From Micromussa lordhowensis (taxonomy: Eukaryota > Cnidaria > Anthozoa > Scleractinia > Lobophylliidae), in the NCBI GenBank assembly GCA_964020085.1, contig OZ026601.1:17352530-17416529 (forward strand): a stretch of DNA of 64,000 nt. Direction: 5' to 3'. Of the stretch, positions 54,330-62,578 are shown one piece after another. The translations under genes were made by a program, and so were the position numbers. Position 1 is the stretch's first letter; every line of letters starts with the position of its first letter. The notes below the pieces were generated by a model. That model was not told the DNA's origin. It did not search any database and saw only the letters and a list, made by a program, of their open reading frames with translations.

Positions 54330-57300
54330 ATGTCAATTAATGATAAAGTCCAAGTTCTCTGGAAGACGAATTGTGGATGGAGAGATCGCCCCCACTGGCC
54401 AAAACGTCGTGAAATCAAGCTCCGACAAGGCGATTCAGATGAAAATTCAAATCTACCACTCAAACCTGGCGACCTCGTGAGAATCAATTTTGGTTCCCGC
54501 TGGTATGATGCAGAAGTCGCTGAGCATTGGAATCCAAAATCAAAGAAACTGAAAGGTATGTGTCTTCAGTTGCTTCGAGTTATGATTAGAATAGTTGTTA
54601 AAAAATTTTTCCGGTTTATTATTCGGGCTGGCTCGCCGGCTCGGCAGTCGTGTAAAGTGTTTAAAGAACGAGTAAGGTATATATTTTAGTGGCTCGGCGG
54701 CTCGGCAGTCGCGTAAGGTGTTTAAAGAACGAGTAAGGTATATATTTTAGTGGCTCGGCGGCTCGCCGGCTCGGCAGTCGCGTAAAGTGTTTAAAGAATG
54801 AGTAAGGTATATATTTTAGTGGCTCGGCGGCTCGTGGCTCGGCAGTCGCGTAAAGTGTTTAAAGAACGAGTAAGGTATATATTTTAGTGGCTCGGCAGCT
54901 CGTGGCTCGGCAGTCGCGTAAAGTGTTTAAAGAACGAGTAAGGTATATATTTTAGTGGTTCGGCGGCTCGGCGGCTAGCCGGCTCGGCAGTCGTGTTAAG
55001 TGTTTAAAGAACGAGTAAGGTATATAATTTAGTGGCTCGGCACCACGCCGGCTCTGCAGTCGCGTAAAGTGAGCCACTCGGTCTTTAGACATTCAAGGCA
55101 ACTGGCGAGCCACCGAGCCGGCTCAACAAATATACCTAGAAAATTGGCCCTGTATTCTGTAGTTATGCCAAAAAACCTATTAGTAAGGATGGAAGCTTGG
55201 CCATTGAAGGTATCGAGTCAGTTCGGTTGAAGGTTGTTTCGATCGAGAATTCATTCGATCAAAACCAAAGGTCAGTTTGATCGAAGCAAAGGTTGTTTCG
55301 ATATAAGGGCAAATGATGATAAAAACTACGGTCTTGCAAGCAAGCGTACAAATAAAATAATGAAAGTTCTTGTGTTGTGTATTGATTGTGTAAGATGCGC
55401 GACGCGGCACCTTAGCTGCCGTTTTCAATATATGATTTTGTCCATAATTTCGTTGTCGGCATTCGAGCGTTCGTTATCAGAAACGAAATAACTCTATGTC
55501 TTACTTGATCTGTCGTTGCCAAATTGTCTTTTAACAAACAGCAAACTCCTGTCAAAGACTTCAATGGGTCCTTAGCTGTTAAGCGCGTATTTCTAATAGA
55601 AACCCAATCCTTGAAACGGTATCCGGTCAACTCGCCTACCCGCCCACTCGCCCACGCCAACGCCTACTGGTGCGGAGTAAAATCGCTATAAGAGTCTCAT
55701 TCGACCTGTCGTTAATAGAAAAAGAATGTAAGAAATAATTTTGTTTTCACTCTCTCTTGTCACCAGCCAAAACAACCAGCCCAACCGAAAAAAAGGAACC
55801 CGCCACTTTGCCAGTGAAAACTCCAACCGCGACTGAGGGATCCGCAACTTCGCCAGCGATAGCCCAAACAACGAGCAAAAAAACTACCACCCCAGCAGTC
55901 AATGATCCCTATAAGGATTTCCTGGCAGAGCAGAAAGAAAGGGAACTTGCGTGGAAGACACAGCGAGCAGTAAAAAAGGCCAGACTCGACAGTTGTAAGA
56001 ACTCAACGACAATTGAGGAACAGGCAATCGAGATATCAGATGCTGGTGACGAGTCTGTGGATCAGGTCAGACGCTTGCAACAGCAACTCGATGCTAAGAC
56101 TGACGAATGCTGTCGCCTGAGGAGCCAACTTTTAAAACTCAAGGAGGATAATGCCGAGACTGTAAGAACCCATCTTGAAAGCCAAGAAAGACTGTTTAAG
56201 GTTAGTTAAATTTCTGTATTTCTTTCTCTCGTGAATAATTTCAATTAAAGCCTGTAAAATTCACAAAATTTTGTATAAGCCAAAGATTAACTCTAACTTT
56301 AGAAGAGAAAGTAACTGAAAGTACCAAATTGTTGGACTTATTTAAGAGTTTCTGTCTTGGGGAATAAGCTGTACACGGTGAACAAACCGTAAAATTTAGC
56401 AGATCGCAGACCCATCTGAGGAAACTTAACCTTTTTTTCGCTTATCGGATTTAAAGAAAGGCGAAAGTTGTTTATCCGTTGATTGTTCTTTCAAAGTACA
56501 TTAGTTTCACATGGTTCTGAGAATAGTGGGTAAAAGCAAAACGTAATAAGACTTAATATTATGTATTTCCTTACAGATGATGGAAGCGATGAATGACTCT
56601 GTAAAAGCCATTGAAGAAAAAATGTCAGTCGCATTCACCAAAATTGACGATCGCCTGGAATCGTTAGAGGCGCAAACGGCCGGTTCTTTGGTGAGCAAAT
56701 TTTAAAGGTTTATTCTTCAAGCAATTCTGGTGATGTATTTTCCCGGAAATTTCGTCTGATACTGAACATAACTTTTTGCATGGGAGTTGTAACATTTATT
56801 ACATAGTGAGAAAATTAAAAAAATTGGAAAAATAGTGAAATTTGGGAAATATAACTTTGCTTTCCACTATACATTTTTCAGCAAACCTGCTGCTTTAAAG
56901 TGTATCCGAATTGTGTTATCATATCTTTTTGCTTTTCTTTCTAGTTCAACGGATCTGTCAACTATGGTGCTCCTAACAGTGCTAATGCGCTGATAGACCC
57001 AACTTCTGATCCCTCATTAAGCGAATCTGATGACCTACCAACCATCGATGCTGAAACCTTAGCTACAGTCTGTGGTGATCCTATCTTCCCAGAAGCCATA
57101 CTCAGCACTTTGAACAATCCAGGAACACCTCTCCAGCAGCGCATTCCAGCAGCAGTGACACCTTCGCCAAACACAGTGGCATCTCAGCTAGCTGATGTTA
57201 GACCAGAACTTATCTCCACTTGTGTGACACCAAGTAAAGTCAGCAAAGTCAAGCAGATGCTTGCTAGAGAAAGCGAACGTCACAAGTGCACTTTGAAGTT

Positions 57301-58260
57301 GCTACCCTACTTCTTTACCAGAGAAGAACTAGCAAACAGTAACACTGACGGCACGCACGGAAAAGATTGTCTAGACGGAACTAAACTTAATGCTTTGAAA
57401 GTTCTAGTTTTTACAAAGTTCCCTGCAAGTTCTGAACCAGAGAAAGATAAGGTTTGGAGAGACCTCAAAGGCAGAATAAACGCAAAGTGTCGTTCCAGTA
57501 AGTTTTTTAACGGACAGGGACGCAGGGATATACGTAGTTTGTGAAGTAATGTAGTGGCAAAGATGTTAATTTGATATTAATATGAATAAATGCAGGTACA
57601 TGTTTTTCTTTGCTAAGTTGTCTCAATTTGTCTGCATCGCGTGGCACTGACACCCAAACAAACCGCGAGCTATAAATCTGATTGCAAAAGTTCGGATGAA
57701 CGATGGGAGGGCTTGAGTTGTTTCAAACCGCAAGTTGTTCAGTTTTCGTCAGTCAGCTTCGATTCAGAATAATTATTGTTTGTTTACGTCAGAAAATCCG
57801 TGAAAAAGAATCTTAGGGACGCCGTTTTCCATTTACAAACAATTTCGGAAAATGTCTATTGGAAATTTCCGATGCTTGTTAATGCTTATCGGCATATGTG
57901 GTTATGAGAAGTCTGACATCGGGCCCCTCTCATCTTTCTAGGTTTACAGTGCTAGAGACTTCACCTGTAAACGAAGAATTTCAAAAGAACTTTTCAAAGT
58001 TGTTCATGCAACAGTTTACACGCTGGAAACGTTACACCGGCAAAAAACACTTTGAACAAGCAAGAATTTTTACCTACCACTTTTATATGCAGCACATACG
58101 TGCTGCAATAAATTTCATACATCTGGCACTAGAACGCGGCAGGCAGAGCACTCGTAGTAGCCCTGAAAGTTTGTTTGCTAAAAGCTTCCAGAAAACTCAC
58201 CCTCATCAGCTGCCATTTTTGTTGAAACACGAGGGAGCCGAAGGAGGCCTGGACGCTTAA
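54330..58260 (+). CDS. BEN-domain protein, five exons, 545 aa
   Basis: Exons 54330-54555, 55767-56200, 56577-56690, 56945-57497 and 57950-58260; donors GTATGT, GTTAGT, GTGAGC, GTAAGT; all acceptors end in AG. Lengths sum to 1638 nt (545 residues plus stop), and every junction keeps frame. Residues 1-75: a Tudor/SH3-like segment (LKPGDLVRINFGSRWYDAEV). 76-220: Thr/Pro-rich, then a coiled coil (VRRLQQQLDAKTDECCRLRS). 221-258: more helix. About 370-442: BEN domain (LLPYFFTREELANSN, CLDGTKLNALKVLVFTKFP, VWRDLKGRINAKCR). 443-545: an unassigned helical, aromatic region. BEN domains bind DNA and recruit chromatin factors, so a role as the element's DNA-binding or silencing-evasion factor is plausible but inferred. 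Exon 4 could instead run on to a stop at 57544. Confidence 0.7.
54620..55075 (+). repeat. Minisatellite, six units of about 61-76 bp, in BEN intron 1
   Basis: The block AGAACGAGTAAGGTATATAT recurs at about 54665, 54726, 54797, 54863, 54932 and 55008, each followed by GGCTCGGCGGCTCG-type sequence and GGCAGTCGCGTAAAGTG. Unit length varies because the GGCTCG element is repeated one to three times. It is much more GC-rich than its surroundings. Confidence 0.85.
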
Positions 58261-59135
58261 AAGACTGCGAAAGGCATGGAACGGATAGAGACGAGAAATA
58301 TGTAAAAGGAACATAAATTTTCCATGGGGAAGTTTCCACCGGGAAAACAGGACTACATTGTAGCTTTTCACAAATTTTTTGGTAAATGGAAAATGCTCTA
58401 TAGGTATCATGAGACAAGTTGTGCAACGCGGGAGCCTGGACCGTAGAGTAGAGTGGGCTTCACGCGCGTGCGCCCTGGGCTGTTGCTCGGACTATATTTT
58501 CCCCGAGAGATAAGGTTAGTTTCTGCCAGTAGGGCTGTGCAATGCAGATATATATCGGAAATTAGAGACGCAAGAATTGAAAAAAAAAAAAACAAAACCT
58601 GAGGGACATGATCGCGAAGAAAGTGAAAGCTTCAAGAAAGCAGGTAAGGTCAATTTGACATGTGAACAACATTCGTCACGATCGCAGTGTTTCTTCATTA
58701 ATCGGTTTTGGTTTGAAGCTTTTCTTGCCGTGACTAATTATTCTTTCCATATCAGTCGGGAGCTTTCTTTGCTGTATAATTAACTTTTACTTTTCTTGTT
58801 TTGATTTCCATAAAACGTTTTCCATGCTTATTTTTAACTGTTACTTTCCGTAAAACGCTTTTAGTTTTGTTTGCCGACATGTAAGCTTACGATATTTTGA
58901 ATTTGCTAGAAAGTTTCACATGCTCCTGCTCGCTGTTTGTTTTTCATCTACCTGAGCAAAAGTTTTGCCAGCGTCATTCGCATGTTTTCAGGGATTGCTG
59001 TACAAGTGTTTTCAATATTTTGAATTTTTGCTTTCAAATGCAAAAACGCTTTTAGTTTTAGTTTGACAGTTCTGTTTGCTTTTTATTTCGTATCTACTTG
59101 AGCGAAAGGTTTTCCAGTCACTTGACACTTTGACC
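58261..59135. other. 3' flank of BEN gene, no gene
   Basis: T-rich, with degenerate CGTTTT/AAACGC motifs from about 58815 merging into the right subterminal zone. No open frame of interest. Confidence 0.4.
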
Positions 59136-59369
59136 ATCCATTAATCACCCTACCGTTTAAACGCTTTGTTATCTGTTTACAGTTCTCGTTGCCGTTAAAA
59201 CGCTTTTGCTGTTCATTTGAAAGTTCCGCTTGCCGTTTAAACGCTTGTGACCTACCGTTTAATGATTAATTCTTATCCGTTTAAACGGTATGAGAAAACG
59301 TTTAAACGGTCTGGAAGCCGTTAACTATCCGTTTACGATACGTCCGTTTTTATCCGTTTAACGGATATC

Positions 59370-59400
<31 letters not shown>
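59136..59400. repeat. Right TIR and subterminal CGTTTAAACG zone
   Basis: Contains four CGTTTAAACG palindromes (near 59153, 59232, 59278 and 59300) and then the perfect 56-bp TIR. It mirrors the left zone in motif content, though outside the TIR the sequence is not an exact inverted copy. Confidence 0.8.
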
Positions 59401-59401
<1 letters not shown>

Positions 59402-59632
59402 AGTTTTACCTTGAAAGGCACCGTTGAAGGGAGTGAAGAAATCAAAGACATCCACGCCATTTTCAATAATGGCTAGTACGAAATCTCTTTTCTCGTAACC
59501 CACAGAGATTTGATTCCATTGGTCTAAACATGTGGTAAGGTTTCCCGCCACAAACAAATCTGGATCGCGAAATCGAAGCCTGTCTGGAGATGCGAAAACG
59601 TGGCCCTCAGCAACCATTTCTAATGACGGGAG
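59401..59632 (-). pseudogene. Interrupted ORF, upstream half (DIRS-like?)
   Basis: The minus frame reads GPLPSLEMVAEGHVFASPDR, LFVAGNLTTCLDQWNQISV and ENGVDVFDFFTPFNGAFQGK, up to the transposon. An in-frame TAG lies just upstream. Joined with 50696-50516 the frame stays open past the junction. FVLxIIxxG followed by an aromatic-rich turn is seen ahead of RT in DIRS-like proteins, so the tentative label is a tyrosine-recombinase retrotransposon remnant. Confidence 0.45.
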
Positions 59633-59639
59633 TGGCCCA

Positions 59640-59935
59640 GCCTAGCTACTGGGGTTATTATTCCTGCCGCACCATGACACTGATTTAGGACGCTGCTTAA
59701 GGTATCAGTGTACCCCAAATTTGATCATTTTTCCAAAAAATTTTTTTTTGCTTTTTCAGATAGATCGTATTGCAATCTTTCATTTAAAATAAAATCTATG
59801 AAAAAAGATTGATCCTAAGGAAAGTTATTAACAGAAAACGTTTCTTGCCATTAATTATCTCTAATTGACAGCTGTCAACACGTTGTCACGAGAAGTAAAC
59901 TTGCATCACGGGACAGACACTATGTTCGTGAGTTT
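59640..59935. other. Spacer, no gene
   Basis: AT-rich with A/T runs near 59735. Nothing else recognised. Confidence 0.4.
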
Positions 59936-60142
59936 ACGATACGATACGATACGATAACTTTATTTATACACGGTATTTCCATCAGTAAATTAAGTTAATT
60001 ATCTATAATAATGTATCTATCTACCTAACTATAATAAAATTTATTAGTAACAATTCAAATAAAAATAAATAAAAATCCTGCTTTTCATGGAGGCCGTGTC
60101 TAAAATATACTTAAAATTAAGGTGTTACTTGCAACTAAGATA

Positions 60143-61993
60143 TTACTTGAAACTGTGGCGACTTAATTTAGATTTGAAATCGGTAAGTTCCAATCTTTGA
60201 TAATAGAGTCTTCTCCACCCTAGTGCGCGGAACAGATCATCCAAATTACTATCATAGCTCGCAGACATTAGGATGCGAGCTGCGCGATTTTGAAGCCTTT
60301 GCAGTTTTTCAGAAAGGCCCTTGTTACAGTTTCCCCACACTACATTACAATAATCAAAATGTGGTTGAATGAGGCTATTATAAACATTAACTAGAACATT
60401 TAAAGGAGTAAGATGCCGAATTCTTTTAATTGCACCAATGGCACACGCTATCTTCTTAGAGACATTTTCAATATGACACTCCCAGTTTTTATTTTGATCG
60501 ACATAAACTCCAAGGGATTTAGCAGAGGTTACTTGTTCTATTGCGTTTTCGTTTATAGCAAGAGAGGGACTTTCCATAAATTGTGATAACTTCTGCCTTG
60601 ACGCAATAAGCATAAACTCAGTTTTTGTCATATTTAGGGTGAGCTTGTTAGCTGACAGCCATTCGTACACATTACTCAGGTCGTGATTAAGGCAATAATT
60701 TATATGCTCAATGTCAGTACTGGCAAGCGTCAGGCTGGTATCATCTGCGTACATTCTGGGTTCCGAATATGTCAGACAATGTGGCAAGTCATTAATATAA
60801 ATCAAAAACAGAAGAGGTCCCAAAATTGTTCCCTGGGGAACACCACATCTTAGACCTTTGGGAGTTGACTTATGAGAATTTAGATGACAAATCTGTGTTC
60901 GATTAGCTAAATAAGAAGCAAACCATTTATGGCTGGTCCAACAAATCCCATAGTGGTGCAATTTTCTTAACAAAATATCGTGATCTACTGTATCAAATGC
61001 CTTTTTGAGGTCTAAAAAGACTACGGCATTAACAAGACCACGGTCTATATCCATTGCCCAGCTATCTGTAGCTTCGATAAGTGCTGTAAGCGTGGAATGC
61101 AAAGACCGAAAACCAGATTGATGGCACAAGAGAAAGTTGTTTTTAGTTAAATAATGACAAAGCTGGTCGTAAATTATCCGTTCGAAGACTTTGGCCACAA
61201 TTGGAATTACTGAAATTGGTCGGTAATTCGTCGGATCAGAGCGCTTCCCAGAATTTTTATACAATGGAGTGACTCTGGCAGATTTCCATTCGTCGGGAAA
61301 GATGCCAGTCATTAAGGATTGATTAAATATATGAGTAAGAGATTCCGCTAGTACATCGGGACATTCCCTTAGAAGTTTCGCTGATATATTATCTAATCCA
61401 GTCGCCTTTGACTTGCAAAGTTTTGATAGTAGTGCAAAAACATGTGTTGGTGTTTTTTTTTCAAAAACAAAATTTTTATCAGTTTCAGTAAGAAATTCTT
61501 CAAAGGATTTATCAACTTCTGTCACGTCTCTACTAAGACTTGGCCCAATTTCTGTGAAAAAGGAATTTAGCATTTCTGCTATAGCTGTTTGGTCGCCAGA
61601 ATTTACCCCATTATATTCCATCTTATTAATAACAGTTTTATTGGACTTTCGCGAAGTCAGTTCATTAATTGTTTTCCATGTTTTCCTTTGATCTCCAAAA
61701 CAATTTTTGAAGGCATTTTCATAATAAGCTTTTTTCGCGCTATTAATTTCCCAGTTCACTTGATTTTTAACCATTCGAAATTGGTTCCAAATAAATGGAT
61801 CTTTTGTCTTAATAGCCTTTCTTTTGAGGCGGTCTCTGAAATTCATCCGCTTTTTCAGAATAGAGGTTATCCATTGGGATTTAGAATTTCGTGTCCGTTT
61901 GGTCTTCATCGGTGCGTGCTTTTCACACACATTCAAGAACAATTCTTTCCACCTTTTCCACATATCATTAGGATCATGCAATTGCTTTGTCAT
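60143..61993 (-). CDS. CR1-like reverse transcriptase, open frame (616 codons)
   Basis: Contains the linker (KKRMNFRDRLKRKAIKTKDP), then RT: LPTNYRPISVIP-type block (SDPTNYRPISVIPIVAKVFE), HQSGFRSLHSTLTALIEATD, VVFLDLKKAFDTVDHDILLR, CGVPQGTILGPLLFLIYIND and MYADDTSLTLA (catalytic), then the thumb and a C-terminal PHFDYCNVVWGNCNKGLSEK. It ends LTDFKSKLSRHSFK. RT looks complete and may retain activity, but the endonuclease is in another frame and truncated. Confidence 0.9.
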   Translation of the reverse strand: MTKQLHDPNDMWKRWKELFLNVCEKHAPMKTKRTRNSKSQWITSILKKRMNFRDRLKRKAIKTKDPFIWNQFRMVKNQVNWEINSAKKAYYENAFKNCFGDQRKTWKTINELTSRKSNKTVINKMEYNGVNSGDQTAIAEMLNSFFTEIGPSLSRDVTEVDKSFEEFLTETDKNFVFEKKTPTHVFALLSKLCKSKATGLDNISAKLLRECPDVLAESLTHIFNQSLMTGIFPDEWKSARVTPLYKNSGKRSDPTNYRPISVIPIVAKVFERIIYDQLCHYLTKNNFLLCHQSGFRSLHSTLTALIEATDSWAMDIDRGLVNAVVFLDLKKAFDTVDHDILLRKLHHYGICWTSHKWFASYLANRTQICHLNSHKSTPKGLRCGVPQGTILGPLLFLIYINDLPHCLTYSEPRMYADDTSLTLASTDIEHINYCLNHDLSNVYEWLSANKLTLNMTKTEFMLIASRQKLSQFMESPSLAINENAIEQVTSAKSLGVYVDQNKNWECHIENVSKKIACAIGAIKRIRHLTPLNVLVNVYNSLIQPHFDYCNVVWGNCNKGLSEKLQRLQNRAARILMSASYDSNLDDLFRALGWRRLYYQRLELTDFKSKLSRHSFK

Positions 61994-62578
61994 CCCACGG
62001 TTGTTCTAAAATATCCGCATAAAAATGTGCGCTATTAAAATGTTTAAACTGTCTATATGTTATCAAGCTAACTCCTTTGGAGAAAGTGGGAATTGAAATT
62101 TTTCGATATACGTAAACTAAACTGTGGTCACTTATGGCAACATGAGACACCCCCGAACAATACACATTCTCTGGCTGATTTGTGAAAATCAGATCAATTA
62201 AAGTACTTGTAGTAGGTGTAATTCGGGTAGGTTCGTTAATGAGTTGATCCAATCCATAAATGTCTGTTATGTTTAGAAGAGCTTTCACATTAACATTGTC
62301 TTTGGATTGCACGTCACAATTTAGATCCCCCATGAGAAAATGTTCTATGTTTTCAGAATCTAATTTGCCTAATAATGTGTTGACATGCATAAAAAGTTCA
62401 TGGGGTGAATTAGGGGGTCTGTACCATGAAGAAATAACAAAGGGTTTTGAGTTGTGTTTACAAATTTCAATTGATAATATTTCCAGGAGCTGACTGTCCA
62501 AATCTGTGCGGACAGTATAGCTTATGTTTGAACGAATGTAAAAGCATACGCCACCACCAAACCTGCCATTTGTTGACC
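61974..62578 (-). pseudogene. CR1-like endonuclease, N-terminus missing
   Basis: Reads RSTNGRFGGGVCFYIRSNIS, then VISSWYRPPNSPHELFMHVN, FLMGDLNCDVQ (Asp/Asn motif), TLIDLIFTNQPENVYCSG and AISDHSLVYV (catalytic His). The catalytic Glu region upstream is removed by the insertion at 62579. The frame ends 61974 with a one-base shift relative to the RT frame. The usual single ORF2 would join both. Confidence 0.85.

Larger units (their letters stand above)
50697..59400 (+). mobile_element. 8.7-kb TIR DNA transposon with DUF7869-like and BEN genes
   Basis: The 56-bp termini 50697-50752 and 59345-59400 are perfect inverted repeats beginning GTGACCTCACACGGGAAAAC and containing the palindrome TAACGGATATCCGTTA. 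The flanks are AAGT at 50693-50696 and 59401-59404, a 4-bp target duplication. Removing the unit and one AAGT joins the minus-strand frames on either side. Inside are two + strand genes (51705-53405 and 54330-58260) and CGTTTAAACG-rich subterminal zones. Identical TIRs imply recent movement. The superfamily is unassigned. Confidence 0.85.
59936..62578 (-). mobile_element. CR1-like LINE, 5' end cut by another LINE
   Basis: Minus-strand endonuclease and RT ORFs are followed by about 190 bp of 3' UTR ending in four ACGAT units at 59936-59955 (ATCGT on the coding strand), a CR1/L2-style microsatellite tail. The 5' end stops at 62578, where a poly(T) run marks insertion of an L1-like LINE. One frameshift near 61985 is the only break seen in the coding part. 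Confidence 0.85.

Noticed and set aside
61413..62038. + strand frames of 92 and 149 codons
   Set aside because: Antisense to CR1-like endonuclease/RT coding sequence.
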